In this document: positions 34,981-45,497 of the stretch, piece by piece
Position numbering within the stretch: position 1 is the stretch's first letter
How the letters are laid out: each line of letters opens with the position of its first letter
Origin: Ga0077555 sp963746315
Lineage (GTDB): Bacteria; Pseudomonadota; Alphaproteobacteria; Rhizobiales; Hyphomicrobiaceae
Length of the DNA: 64,000 bases
NCBI GenBank assembly: GCA_963746315.1
Contig: CAVVAR010000003.1
Span: forward strand, 1,130,024 to 1,194,023
Direction: 5' to 3'
Position numbers and translations under genes: made by a program
The notes under the pieces: generated by a model
What the model was told of the DNA's origin: nothing
Seen by the model: the letters and a program-made list of their open reading frames with translations, nothing else
The model's database searches: none

Positions 34981-36787
34981 GTGGAACATCCCGCGCCTGT
35001 CGAGCTTATCGGCATGGATGCCGCCGGTACCCTGGCGGGACTGTTCCGCGAGCGAGTACGGCTGAGTCCTATTGGGGTGGCCTATCGCGAGTTCGAGCCC
35101 GAAGGTGGTCAGTGGCGCGATCATACTTGGCGCGAAATGGATAGCCGTGTTGATCGGGTTCGCGCTGCTTTGCGGAGGGCTGGATTCAAACCAGGGGATC
35201 GCCTTGCCATCGCACTGCCGAACAGCACCGACTGGGTCTGCTTCGACATCGCGGCTCTGTCGCTGGGCCTCATCGTCGTGCCGCTCTACCTGCACGATAG
35301 CTCGGCCAACATGGCCTTCATCCTCACCAATTCCGGGGCGCGCGGACTTGTCATCGACACTGAAGTGCACTGGCAGAACCTCCTGCCCCAGTGGGCGGAG
35401 CTCATTGGCCTTGAGCATGTCTGGATTCGCGATGGGCTCGGGGTGGACAACCATGATCTCGCCCGTCCCGGCGTCCGAGCCTTGGCGGACGTGCTCGAGC
35501 ATGAGGGCAACACTGAGCCTTGGCTCACACTCAGGCCTGATGATATCGCAACCATCATTTATACCTCGGGCACAACCGGCAGACCCAAGGGGGCGATGCT
35601 GTCGCACCGGGCGATCCTCTGGAATGCCGCCATGACGGCGCAGGTGGTCCCGCCGCGATCCGACGACCGTTTTCTGTCGTGTCTGCCTTTGGCGCACGCC
35701 TTCGAGAGGACAGTCGGCTACTATCTCCCGATGCTTGGCGGATCTCAGGTCATCTATGCGCGATCGATCGAAGCACTGACCGAGGACCTTCGATCACAGC
35801 GCCCCACTGTCTTTCTCGGTGTCCCTCGGCTCTATGAGCGCGCCAGCATCGCCATTCAAGCGAGGGCGCAGAAGAACCTGATTAAGCGTCTGTTGCTGCG
35901 TACCACAGCCGGGCTCGGTTGGAAGCGGATGGAAGCGCAGCAATCGGGGCAGCCTGACAGCGGCGGTCTTGAGCGGTTTGTCTGGCGCCATCTTGATCGC
36001 TGGGTCGGCACGCAGGTCCGTCTCGCGTTTGGTGGTGGCCTGCGTGTTGCTGTCAGCGGCGGTGCACCATTACCTCTTGACGTTGCCCGGTTCCTAATCG
36101 GCCTTGGGATTCCTCTCGTGGAGGGGTATGGGCTCACCGAGGCCGGGCCGGTCGTCACGGCAAACAAGGTCGGCGCCTATGTTCCTGGCACCGTCGGCCG
36201 GCCCCTTGAGGGCATCGAACTCGAGGTCTCGAGCCGGGGGGAACTCCTCATTCGCTCGCCGAGCGTCATGAACGGATACTGGAACAATGAGGCTCTGACG
36301 GCGGAGGCCATCGATGCTCACGGCTGGCTGCACACGGGCGATCTGGCCGAGATCAAAGAAGGACGCGTCGCCATCCGCAGCCGTTTGAAGGAATTGCTGG
36401 TACTTTCGACCGGCGAGAAGGTAGCCCCCGCCGAGATCGAGGCCACAGTGATGCGCGACCCTCTCTTCGAGCATGCGTTGGTGGTCGGCGATGGGAAGCC
36501 ATTTCTGGCTGCCGTCATCGTCCTGGAAAAGAAGCGCTGGGAGAAGCTGGCAGCCGTGTTGGGCGGGCCCGCTGCCGAACTCAACCACGCGTCGGCCAGA
36601 GCCGAGGCCCTCCGGCGAACTCGGCGACCAACTGGCCCACTTCGCACGCCATGCACAGGTTCGTGCCGTCTACCTCACGCTCGATCAATGGACTATCGAG
36701 AACGGTCTGCTGACACCAACCCTCAAAACGAAGCGGGCACCACTACAGGCGAAGTACAAGAACGAGATCGAGAAGAATCTTCGCTGA
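34981..36787 (+). pseudogene. Long-chain fatty acid--CoA ligase, frameshifted near the 3' end
   Basis: AMP-forming acyl-CoA synthetase of about 600 residues (FadD15-like group). ATP/AMP motifs YTSGTTGRPKGAML and GYGLTEAGPVV and the hinge GWLHTGDLAEI are clear. After about residue 543 the frame loses similarity; the proper C-terminus (GDQLAHFARHAQ to EIEKNLR) continues in another frame from about 36610 and stops at 36787. One base explains the change. Staying in the first frame would give a 665-residue chain with an unrelated tail. Divergent from the FAAL fusion. Confidence 0.87.
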
Positions 36788-36974
36788 GACTACCGCTTCA
36801 AGATCCGTGTGAAGGCCGATATCAGCCACTGGGAAACCAACCATTATCCGGCCTACGTCCCACTAAACTGTTCATCGTGCAGTCGTCTTTGATGCCCCTC
36901 TGCGAGACGGGACTATTTTGTCAATTATATCCTGAATTCAATGTTTTTCGCCGGCGGGCAACTGATATGCGCTT

Positions 36975-36988
36975 TTGATCCTAGTCAA
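36975..36988. promoter_or_regulatory. FNR/FixK-like box upstream of the phasin gene
   Basis: TTGAT-CCTA-GTCAA, one base off the TTGAT-N4-ATCAA consensus. Its centre is about 71 bases before the phasin ATG, so a class II activator site (centre at -41.5) would give a 5' leader of about 30 bases. It suggests low-oxygen induction. Confidence 0.5.
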
Positions 36989-37052
36989 TGACCCTGGAGC
37001 CGGTGCATGCGACGCACTTTAACTGCGTAGGTCCGTCATTAGGAGTACAGAA

Positions 37053-37460
37053 ATGATCAAGCCTCGGAGCGACGAGCGCGATCGCTCCATGCCGTTCATG
37101 CCTTGGCCCTCGTTCGTCACAGGATCGTCGCTAGAGGCTGCGGGCCCGGCCATCGCGAGCATGGCAGAGTTCAACGGCAAGTTCATATTGGGCTGGATGA
37201 CGCTGCAGCGAGAGTGGACAGGATTCCTCATGCATAGGGTTCAGGAGGAGGTCGCTCTTACTCATCGACTGGCGAAGTGCTCCGGACCGCAAGACATTTA
37301 CGGCGTTTACGCCGACTTTTATCAGCAGGCATTCGCCGACTATCAGCGCGAATTCGGCGAGATGATGCGAGTTGGGCAAACGTCGCTTTCCGATGCGATG
37401 AGCGCTGCTCAGAATACCATGGAGACCGCGGCTCGGGACGCACCGCGAGCAGCGGCCTGA
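37053..37460 (+). CDS. Phasin-family protein
   Basis: A 135-residue helical protein of the phasin family, which coats polyhydroxyalkanoate granules. The helical part runs from MAEFNGKFILGW through HRLAKCSGPQDIYGVYADFYQQAFADY, which is typical of this group. GGAG lies 7 bases before the ATG. It sits between the acyl-CoA ligase and acetyl-CoA synthetase genes, consistent with carbon storage or acetyl-CoA handling. No polymer synthase is in the window. Confidence 0.8.
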   Translation: MIKPRSDERDRSMPFMPWPSFVTGSSLEAAGPAIASMAEFNGKFILGWMTLQREWTGFLMHRVQEEVALTHRLAKCSGPQDIYGVYADFYQQAFADYQREFGEMMRVGQTSLSDAMSAAQNTMETAARDAPRAAA

Positions 37461-37559
37461 TTGCTACTTATGGCGGCATCAATTGCGAAGCGCGCGGGCG
37501 GCCGCTGCTGGGATCGAAAGATGGAATCGGGTTCTCGCGCTGTAGGCGGACGGAGGGCG

Positions 37560-38000
37560 CCCCCAACTTCACCCGGCTTCTCGCCCTTGTCGTGGCGGTC
37601 CTGACGATGAGCGTGTTCACGGTTCCGCTCCGAGGCCAGACATCCAGCCGTTCTGTCATCGCCGCTGACGTCCAGGGCGCAATTGGTGGGGCAACGAGTG
37701 AGCATATTGCGCAAGCGATTGCCAAGGCGGAAGGCGAGGCCCCGCAGCTCCTCGTGATCAAGCTGGACACGCCTGGGCGCCGAGTTCACATCGACGTGCC
37801 AGATCATTGGGGCGATCCTGGCATCTCGAGTGTCCGTTGCGGTAGAGGCGCCGCAAGAGCTGTTGCAGGCTGGTCAGATGGTGGGCAAGCAGCCGGAAGC
37901 CATGCAGCTTCGCTACTTCGGCACGCTGCTGAATGTCGCCGGAGAGAAGTCTTCGACGATAATCTTCCCACTGCGAGAGGAACTCACGGCGCTGCGAACC
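37560..38000 (+). pseudogene. NfeD/slipin deletion remnant
   Basis: The first part reads like the start of a long NfeD (membrane-bound ClpP-class protease): hydrophobic leader, then VIAADVQGAIGGATSEHI and QLLVIKLDTPG. After a frame change near 37780, IIGAILASRVSV follows. The text then becomes the C-terminal part of a slipin/stomatin (LLQAGQMVGKQPEAMQLRYF, NVAGEKSSTIIFPL). NfeD and slipin genes are normally neighbours, so an internal deletion joined the two. Most of both proteins is gone. Confidence 0.7.
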
Positions 38001-38220
38001 CCTCAGCAACCCAAGACGTCCAACCGACGCACTTTCATCCCCTTCTTCAGGATGGCGTTGGTACAGCCGGCAATAGCAGTGCCTTGAAACCAAATTCACG
38101 GCAAACACTGCCCTGGAATTAGGAACGCTTGGCGGGAAACCGTTCGAGCCTGGTTGAGGCCACCATTCCGGTCGAGATAATTCCGCATGATCGTATCAAG
38201 CTACGATAAAGGACGCCGCG

Positions 38221-39942
38221 ATGGGATCTGAGATCATCCGCAAGTATGGCGCCGACGTCGAGTTATCGCCCCTAGCAACCGGATGGAATGCCGCCAGGGC
38301 GCGCCTGGACGGCCTGCCCGGGGGTGGGTTGAATATCGCACATGAGGCGGTAGATCGGCATGTGTTGGCCGGACACGGTGCGCGGACGGCAATGGTTTGG
38401 TTGGGACGGGATGGCACGCGCCGCGAGATCAGTTATGCAGAGCTGTCCGCCGACGTGTCACGCTTCGCCAATCTACTCACTGTCCATGGCATCAGGCGAG
38501 GTGATCGCCTGTTCTTGCTTGCGGGTCGGGTGCCTGAGCTTTACGTCGCAGCCCTTGGCGCGTTCAAGGCGGGGCTCATCGTGAGCCCGCTTTTTGCTGC
38601 ATTCGGTCCCGAGCCTGTCCGGTCACGCATGGAGATCGGCCGCGCCAGTGTTTTGGTGACGACCGAGCAGCTTTATCAACGTAAAGTCGCGGAGTGGCGG
38701 TCGGAGCTGCCTTCACTGAAACTCATATTGATCATTGGAGAATGTGCTCCCGGTAATTGCATCGCTCTTGGTCCGGAGATGAGAAAAGCGGCGGATCAAT
38801 TCGATACCGTAGCGACTAATCCCGAGGATGTCGCGCTCATCCATTTCACCTCCGGTACGACGGGAAAACCCAAGGGCGTCGTGCATGTGCACGCCGCAAT
38901 AGTGGCGCACGTAGAGACAGGACGATTGGCGCTCGATCTGCGTCCAGGCGACATCTATTGGTGTACCGCAGATCCCGGCTGGGTGACGGGGATGAGCTAT
39001 GGCATCATCGCGCCGCTGGCCAGTCAAGTGACAATGATCGTGGACGAGGCCGAGTTCGACCTTGAGCGCTGGTATACCATCCTCGAGCGCGAACGTGTGA
39101 ACGTCTGGTACACCGCCCCCACGGCAATCCGTATGTTGATGCGTGCCGGAGCGGAGGCGTCGAAAGGGCGCGACTTCTCGGCTCTGCGTTTTCTGGCGAG
39201 CGTCGGCGAACCCTTGAATGCCGAATGCGTGATCTGGGGCCACGAGATATTCGGGAAGCCCTTCCACGACAACTGGTGGCAGTCTGAGACGGGCGGCATC
39301 ATTATCGGCAACACTAGGTCGATGGACATCAAGCCCGGCTCGATGGGCAAGCCCATGCCGGGTATCGCTGCGGGTATTGTCGAGCGAGATGGCCAGACAG
39401 TGCGCGAACTTGAGGACGGCGCCATCGGAGAACTCGCGCTTCGCCCTGGCTGGCCATCCATGATGCGCGCTTATCTGGGTGAGGAGGAGCGATACAAGAA
39501 ATGCTTCGTGGACGGCTGGTACCTCACCGGCGACCTCGCGATGCGGGATGCTGACGGATATTTCTGGTTTGTCGGTCGCGCCGATGACCTGATCAAGAGC
39601 GCTGGCCATCTGATCGGACCTTTCGAGGTCGAAAGCGTGCTCATCGAGCACCCCGCAGTTGCCGAGGCCGCTGTAATCGGGGTTCCGGACGAGACTGCAG
39701 GCGAGGTGGTCAAAGCCTTCGTCACATTGAACCTCGGCTATGCCGCCGATCTGGCGCTGGAACGCGAAATCAGAGGCCACGCCCGCAAACGATTGGGGCC
39801 CGCAGTGGCGCCACGCGATATCGTGTTTCGCGACAGCCTGCCGCGCACGCGCTCGGGAAAAATTATGCGCCGGCTTTTGCGGGCGCGCGAACTCGGGCTG
39901 CCCGAGGGCGACCTCTCGACCTTGGAAGGGGACGCGAAATGA
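38221..39942 (+). CDS. Acetyl-CoA synthetase (AMP-forming acyl-CoA ligase)
   Basis: An intact 573-residue acyl-CoA synthetase close to acetate-CoA ligase: HFTSGTTGKPKGVVHVH for ATP binding, WWQSETGG (the acetyl-CoA-synthetase-type motif), GWYLTGDLAMRDADGY, and RTRSGKIMRRLLRA with the C-terminal catalytic lysine that is often acetylated. Its stop overlaps the start of the E1 gene (ATGA), so acetate activation and the dehydrogenase complex are expressed together. Confidence 0.9.
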   Translation: MGSEIIRKYGADVELSPLATGWNAARARLDGLPGGGLNIAHEAVDRHVLAGHGARTAMVWLGRDGTRREISYAELSADVSRFANLLTVHGIRRGDRLFLLAGRVPELYVAALGAFKAGLIVSPLFAAFGPEPVRSRMEIGRASVLVTTEQLYQRKVAEWRSELPSLKLILIIGECAPGNCIALGPEMRKAADQFDTVATNPEDVALIHFTSGTTGKPKGVVHVHAAIVAHVETGRLALDLRPGDIYWCTADPGWVTGMSYGIIAPLASQVTMIVDEAEFDLERWYTILERERVNVWYTAPTAIRMLMRAGAEASKGRDFSALRFLASVGEPLNAECVIWGHEIFGKPFHDNWWQSETGGIIIGNTRSMDIKPGSMGKPMPGIAAGIVERDGQTVRELEDGAIGELALRPGWPSMMRAYLGEEERYKKCFVDGWYLTGDLAMRDADGYFWFVGRADDLIKSAGHLIGPFEVESVLIEHPAVAEAAVIGVPDETAGEVVKAFVTLNLGYAADLALEREIRGHARKRLGPAVAPRDIVFRDSLPRTRSGKIMRRLLRARELGLPEGDLSTLEGDAK

Positions 39943-41931
39943 CTGCCAAAGCAAAGCTCACGCATACGCATATATGCGATCTGCTTCGCGGCATGATCCG
40001 CATCCGTCGCTTCGAGGAGAAGTGCTACGAGCTGTACACCCAAGAGAAGATCCGCGGTTTTCTCCATCTCTATGACGGCGAGGAAGCCGTCGCCGTAGGA
40101 ATCTGCGTCGGCACTAGATGAGCGAGACCGAGTGGTATCCACCTATCGCGAGCATGGTCATGCGCTGGCCCGCGGAATGAGCATGGAATTGGCGTTGACC
40201 GAGCTCTACGGCAAGGCTACCGGCTGCGCCGGCGGTCGCGGCGGCTCGATGCATTTCTTTAGTGCCGAAGCAAATCTCTACGGCGGCAACGCCATCGTCG
40301 GCGGCGGCTTGCCGCTTGCGGTTGGACTGGCGCTCGGCGACAAGATGCAGGCGCAAGACCGTATCACCGCCTGCTTCTTCGGCGACGGGGCGCTGGCGGA
40401 AGGCGAGTTCCACGAATCCATGGATCTCGCTGCACTCTGGAGCCTACCAGTCCTGTTCGTGCTGGAGAACAATCTTTACGCCATGGGCACGGGCGTGGCG
40501 CGGGTGCAGGCCAATACCGATTTTGTCACCCGTGCGGCCAGCTACGGCATGCATGCGGAATCAGTGGACGGCAACGATGTGGTCGCGGTCGAGGCTGCTG
40601 CCCGACGCTGCGTCGAGGCCATGCGTGCTGATCCGCGCCCGTACTTCCTAGAATGCCGCACCTACCGCACGCGTCCGCATTCTATGTTCGATGCCGAGAA
40701 ATACCGCGACAAGGCCGAGGTCGCGGAATGGCGTAAGAAAGGGCCAATCATTCGCTTCCAGGCTTGGCTTCTGGAGAACGGACTGATCCGGCAACAGGAG
40801 ATCGACGACATAGAGTCCGAGGTCGAGACGCAGTTGAAGAATGCGAAGTCTGCATCCGAGCAAGCACCTTGGGAGCCGGTCGAGCAGCTAACCCGGCATG
40901 TCGTGACCGATACACGGCCTCCCCCACCAGAGCCGATTCCTCCCGGCAAGCCGGTGGAAACCACATACCGGGAAGCCTGTCGCGCGGCTATCACCGACGC
41001 CATGCTACGCGACGAGCGCGTGTTCCTTATGGGGGAGGACGTGGGCGCCTACGGCGGCTGCTATGGCGTTTCCAAGGGGCTTCTGGCCGACTTCGGTCCT
41101 GAGCGCATTCGCGACACGCCGCTATCGGAATCGGGTTTCACGGGTGCGGGCATTGGCGCAGCGATGGTCGGAATGCACCCGATCGTAGAGATCATGACCG
41201 TCAATTTCTCGCTGCTGGCGCTGGATCAGATCTTGAACACCGCCGCGACGGTGCGGCACATGTCGGGCGGGCAGTTCGGTGTTCCGCTCGTGATCCGCAT
41301 GGCGACCGGCGCCGGACGGCAGCTCGCGGCGCAGCACTCACACAGCCTCGAGAACTATTATGCCCACATCCCGGGCTTGCGTGTCGTCGCCCCGGCCACT
41401 GTCGAAGATGCCCGCGGGATGCTCTGGACGGCTCTGCAGGAGCCGGACCCGGTTATCATTTTCGAGCATGTGATGCTCTACAATCGCACCGGGCTGCTCG
41501 CCGAGAATGCAGGAGCGGTCGACATCGACCGTGCTGCCATCCGGCGGCCGGGAAGAGATCTGACATTGATCACGTACGGCGGCTCACTCTGGAAGACGCT
41601 GGAGGCCGCCGAGGTGTTGGCGTCGGAGGGCATAGACGCCGAGGTGATCGACCTGCGTACGCTACGACCGCTCGATGACGAGACGATCATGGCTTCTGTC
41701 GCGCGCACGCGTCGCGCAATCATCATCGATGAAGGCTGGCGCACCGGGTCGCTGGCTGGCGAGATTTCGGCGCGGATCATGGAGAATGCCTTCTGGTCTC
41801 TCGACGCCCCGGTGGGGCGGGTTTGCTCGGTCGAGGTGCCTGTCCCATACCCTAAGCATCTGGAGGACGCCGCCCTGCCGCAAGTGCCCGGGATCGTCGC
41901 CGCTGCGAAAGCTGCCGTAGGGAAAGCGTAA
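39939..41931 (+). pseudogene. 2-oxo acid dehydrogenase E1, alpha and beta fused, one frameshift
   Basis: Thiamine-diphosphate E1 of a pyruvate/acetoin dehydrogenase-type complex with both subunits in one chain of about 660 residues. The alpha part carries RIRRFEEKCYELY, YREHGHALARG and the TPP motif GDGALAEGEFHESMD. From about residue 350, the beta part carries VFLMGEDVGAYGG and IRDTPLSESGFTGAGIGAA. A frame change is needed at about 40119, right after GICVGT, to reach DERDRVVSTYREHG. The start at 39939 overlaps the stop of the synthetase gene, and the stop overlaps the E2 start by one base. Confidence 0.88.
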
Positions 41932-43160
41932 TGGGCCTGTTCGTGATGCCCTCTCTTGGAGCCGATATGGAGGTGGGCAAGCTGGTCGAGTGGCTGGTCG
42001 GGCCCGGCAGCGCAGTAAAGCGCGGCGATATCGTCGCCGTGGTAGAGACCCAAAAGGGCGCCATCGAAATTGAGATCTTCGAGCCAGGCACCGTGGTCGA
42101 GCTGCTCGCCGAGCCGGATCAGGTGCTGCCCGTCGGTGCGCCGCTTGCCCGCATTCGAGCACCGGGCGAATTCGACGTGAAAAGCAGCCCTGCCGTCGGG
42201 CCGCCGATGGCGAAACTGCCGGTGCCGGATACCCTCCCGCAACTGCTTGCGCAAGCGGCACCTTCGAGGCCGGTCCCCGCTCCCACGGCCGCTCGTGCGG
42301 CAGGCGGACCTAAGCCATCCTCGCCGGCCGCGCGTCAGCGGGCGGCGGAAGCTGGCCTTGATCTAACGACAGTCGAAGGCAGCGGACCGGGAGGGGCTGT
42401 GCTCCTGTCAGACGTCGAGCGTTGTCTGGCCGTTACGCCATCTCCGGCTGCGCCGATGCGAGCCGCGACAGCATCGAAGGGCAAGCCCGGAATTGACATG
42501 GTGGAGATGCGCAAGGCCATTGCCGCAGCCATGTCGCGCGCCAAGCGCGAAATCCCACACTATTACCTCTCGCATGAGGTCGACCTGCAGAGAGCCTCTG
42601 ATTGGATGGGAGCGCAGAATGCCATCAGAGCACCCGGTGCGCGGCTGCTGATGGGGGCGTTGTTCGTCAAGGCCACGGCGCATGCGCTGGCCAAGGTGCC
42701 CGAGCTGAATGGCCGTAACGAGAATGGCATCTTCACGGCGTCCGAGCGCGTCAACGCCGGGCTCGCGATCGCGATGCGTGGCGGCGGACTCATCGCACCT
42801 GCCATTATGGAAGCCGATCAATCGAGTCTCGATCAGGTGATGGACGCGATGCGTGGCCTCGTCGTGCGGACGCGGGCTGGGCGACTTAGGAACGCGGAGC
42901 TTACATTGGGAACAATTACCGTTTCCAGCATGGGGGAAAGCGGAGTGGATGCTCTGCTCGGGGTCATTTACCCGCCACAGGTGGCATTGGTCGGCTTCGG
43001 CGCGCCGCGGGTGCGACCGATGATCGTCGATGGCACGCTTGTTCCCCATGTAGCGGTGACCGCCACCCTAGCCGCCGATCATCGCGTCAGCGACGGCCGC
43101 CGAGGCGCGCTGTTGCTGACCGAAATCGAGCGCCGCTTGCAGGAGCCCGAAACCCTATGA
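41931..43160 (+). CDS. Dihydrolipoamide acyltransferase (E2)
   Basis: Core of the 2-oxo acid dehydrogenase complex, 409 residues. N-terminal lipoyl domain with Lys42 in ETQKGAIEIE, a linker rich in Pro/Ala, an E1/E3-binding domain (SPAARQRAAEAGLDL), and the catalytic domain ending in DHRVSDGRRGALLL with the active His-Asp. It overlaps E1 by one base (TAATG) and the following ACP by four. No E3 gene is in the window, so dihydrolipoamide dehydrogenase must come from elsewhere. Confidence 0.93.
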   Translation: MGLFVMPSLGADMEVGKLVEWLVGPGSAVKRGDIVAVVETQKGAIEIEIFEPGTVVELLAEPDQVLPVGAPLARIRAPGEFDVKSSPAVGPPMAKLPVPDTLPQLLAQAAPSRPVPAPTAARAAGGPKPSSPAARQRAAEAGLDLTTVEGSGPGGAVLLSDVERCLAVTPSPAAPMRAATASKGKPGIDMVEMRKAIAAAMSRAKREIPHYYLSHEVDLQRASDWMGAQNAIRAPGARLLMGALFVKATAHALAKVPELNGRNENGIFTASERVNAGLAIAMRGGGLIAPAIMEADQSSLDQVMDAMRGLVVRTRAGRLRNAELTLGTITVSSMGESGVDALLGVIYPPQVALVGFGAPRVRPMIVDGTLVPHVAVTATLAADHRVSDGRRGALLLTEIERRLQEPETL

Positions 43161-43411
43161 GCCCAGCCACCTTGCGTGCCGCCTTTATCGAAGAGCTGAC
43201 CACAGTCGCTCCCGACATCGATCCAGCGATGGTCGGTGACGACGACAATTTGCAGTCTGACCTGGGGCTCGATTCGATGGACTTCCTCAATCTCATCACA
43301 GCGCTGCACAAACGCTTCGCTTTGCCGATCCCGGAGGCGGACTATCCGCAGCTCGCCACGACCGCGCTTGCCGTTGGCTATCTTTCCACGGCCGTGAGGA
43401 GTGGATCTTGA
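43157..43411 (+). CDS. Acyl carrier protein
   Basis: An 84-residue carrier with the phosphopantetheine site in DLGLDSMDFL (Ser40) and the acidic helices usual for ACP. It overlaps the E2 stop (ATGA) and so belongs to the operon. An ACP at the end of a dehydrogenase-complex operon is uncommon. Along with the FAAL fusion upstream, it hints that acyl groups made here go to ACP-linked chemistry. Confidence 0.9.
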   Translation: MSPATLRAAFIEELTTVAPDIDPAMVGDDDNLQSDLGLDSMDFLNLITALHKRFALPIPEADYPQLATTALAVGYLSTAVRSGS

Positions 43412-43912
43412 TCTGTGCGGCGCTGGTCCCGCAAATCCCGGTCGGCATGCAGGTCGATTGATATCCTGCGCCAATCCAGGTCTATGGTTGCACAATCTGT
43501 GCGACGAAGATGTAGCGTCAGCATGGCGCATCACAGAACGATGTTGCTGAGACCGTACCCCTCGCCACTAAATGAGAGAGGGCCGTGGCTCATCCTCCAT
43601 AGCCGCATAACCCGACGAATCACCACGACAACGGCGGCAGGTAGCGGTGTTGCCGCCATCTGGAGATGGCGCGGAAAGGATTATATCGGCACCTCCGCCG
43701 AGCACATGCCTGTCCGGTAATGTGAGCATCTCGTGGTTTCAACGAGTACCAATTCGCAAGGCACCGGATGCGAGATCCTGGAGCAGCGCCAAAAGACCAC
43801 GGTGGTGAATTGACCTTGGCCAAACCGGCTTTCCCTCTCGTGTGCGAGTTTGTTGGCGCCGTCAGGGGCTGTCTGCCCCGTGGCTAAGACGCGACATGAG
43901 AGGGGACATATC
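43412..43912. other. Intergenic region downstream of the ACP gene
   Basis: About 500 bases without a supported gene. Short ORFs occur on both strands, but none resembles a family or has a convincing RBS. TTGAC-CTTG-GCCAA near 43813 is too far from the FNR consensus to count. Confidence 0.5.
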
Positions 43913-44299
43913 ATGACGAAACTCACGGTGGGTGCGGCGGTGCTGTTGGCGTTTGCCCTCAGCATGCCGCACGGCGCCGAAGCCGCCGTCTGCAAACGTA
44001 AGGCCGTGTCGGCAACCGGCGACTGGCATGGGACGTTCGCGGGGGCACGGCTGAGCGCCCGATTGGCGTGGAAGCAGAAGGCTCGCGCGCTTCACGGCGC
44101 CCGTTACGACACATGGCTTCGTGCAGCCAACAAGAGTTACGGATGCTGGTCGAGCAGGGGGCGCGAACGTTGCCGCGCAACGGCGCGGCCGTGCCGTCCG
44201 GGCGCCCGAGGCGCTAGGATCGATCACCAAGACTGGCAGGCTCGGAGGGCGCAACATGGCGCCCTCCCACCGATCCGACTTGCACGCGCTTTCGCCTAG
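43913..44299 (+). CDS. Small secreted basic protein
   Basis: A 128-residue product with a clear signal peptide (LTVGAAVLLAFALSMPHGAEA). A short basic domain follows that recurs in alphaproteobacterial exported proteins (RLSARLAWKQKARALHG, YDTWLRAANKSYGCW, RERCRATARPC). The SD GAGAGGGG precedes the ATG. The last ~30 residues after the Cys-rich part look unlike the family, so a frameshift or natural stop near 44200 is possible. Function unknown. Confidence 0.6.
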   Translation: MTKLTVGAAVLLAFALSMPHGAEAAVCKRKAVSATGDWHGTFAGARLSARLAWKQKARALHGARYDTWLRAANKSYGCWSSRGRERCRATARPCRPGARGARIDHQDWQARRAQHGALPPIRLARAFA

Positions 44300-44432
44300 A
44301 GCAGCGTGGCTGCCGACGTCAACAACGTGATCAATGTGGGGGGGCAGCACCGTGAGGGCAACCAACGGTGTGGAGGCGGGCCCGCCTTACTTTGGACTTG
44401 CCCCGGTTTCGTGGAGGGGTGAGGTCTTGGGA

Positions 44433-45497
44433 TCAGGGTATCTGGTCTGAGGTGGTGGTGTCCTCCTCTTGATGTCCATCTTTTGGTTCGGCCGGGAGCA
44501 TCTTTTCGTCCCGGCCTGCTGGCGTATGTGGCTGCGGTGTCGAGCGGCGGTCAAGGACGGCCGGCGCACCGACGTTGGGTCCAGGCTCAGAGCCTCCAGG
44601 CCGCTCCTTGACGGACGTGAGCACGGCGGCATCCTTGCGCGCGCCGGGCTCGCAGGCTGCCTCTGCGATCTGGCGTTCGAAGTCGACGGGCGACAGATAG
44701 CCGAGCGACGAGTGTCGGCGTCGGGGATTGTAGAAGCTCTCGATGAACTCGAAGACCGCAATGCGGGCCTCGGCCTTGGTCTGGAACCTGCGCCGGTCGA
44801 GCAACTCGCACTCGAGCGTGGCGAAGAAGCTCTCCGCCATCGCGTTGTCGTAAGCATCACCGACCGATCCCATCGAAGGGCGAACGCCTGCCTCGCGACA
44901 GCGCTTGCCGAACTCGATGGATGTATACTGCGAGCCTTGATCCGAGTGGTGGATCACGTCGCTCGGACGCCGCTGCCAGAGCGCCATATTCAACGCATCC
45001 AGCACGACCTGGGTGTGCAGCGTCGTCGCCATCGACCAACCGACGATGCGCCGGCTGAAGGCATCGAGAACGACCGCGAGATAGAGGAACCCGGCCCACG
45101 TCGGAATGTACGTGATGTCCGCCACCCACAGCATGTTCGGTCTTTCTGCGATGAACTTCCGGTCGACGAGATCGGGAGCCTGACGGCCACCATCGCGCAC
45201 CGTTGTCGCGACGAACCGACGACGACTGACGCCGGCAAGGCCGGCCTTCCGCATCAGCCGAGCGAGCCGCTTGCGCGCGATGCGGATGCCTTGAGCCTGC
45301 AGCTCCGCCTGGATGCGCGGGACGCCGTAGGTGCCTTTCGAGGCTGTGTGCGCAGCGCGAATGCGTTCCATCAGATCCGCGTCCTCGACAGAGCGCTTCG
45401 ATACAGGCCGCTTCGCCCACGCGTGAAAGCCGCTGGGGGAGACACCCAAAGTGCGGCACATCGCGGCGATGGGGTACCGGGCCCGGTTCTCGCTCAC
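44433..45497 (-). CDS. IS3-family transposase OrfB (DDE integrase)
   Basis: Catalytic part of the transposase, 354 residues. An HTH-like region comes first (GTYGVPRIQAELQ), then the DDE core: Asp in VADITYIP, Asp in HHSDQGSQY, Glu in NAMAESFFATLE. The GTG start overlaps the OrfA stop by a few bases. The usual product is an OrfAB fusion made by -1 frameshifting. The C-terminal ~75 residues extend past the usual IS3 end. Confidence 0.93.
   Translation of the reverse strand: MSENRARYPIAAMCRTLGVSPSGFHAWAKRPVSKRSVEDADLMERIRAAHTASKGTYGVPRIQAELQAQGIRIARKRLARLMRKAGLAGVSRRRFVATTVRDGGRQAPDLVDRKFIAERPNMLWVADITYIPTWAGFLYLAVVLDAFSRRIVGWSMATTLHTQVVLDALNMALWQRRPSDVIHHSDQGSQYTSIEFGKRCREAGVRPSMGSVGDAYDNAMAESFFATLECELLDRRRFQTKAEARIAVFEFIESFYNPRRRHSSLGYLSPVDFERQIAEAACEPGARKDAAVLTSVKERPGGSEPGPNVGAPAVLDRRSTPQPHTPAGRDEKMLPAEPKDGHQEEDTTTSDQIP

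Noticed and set aside
38188..38198. TGAT-CGT-ATCA as an FNR box before acetyl-CoA synthetase
   Set aside because: Spacer is three bases rather than four, which does not fit FNR/FixK dimers.
43811..43826. TTGAC-CTTG-GCCAA as an FNR box
   Set aside because: Right half is too far from ATCAA and no gene starts at a suitable distance.
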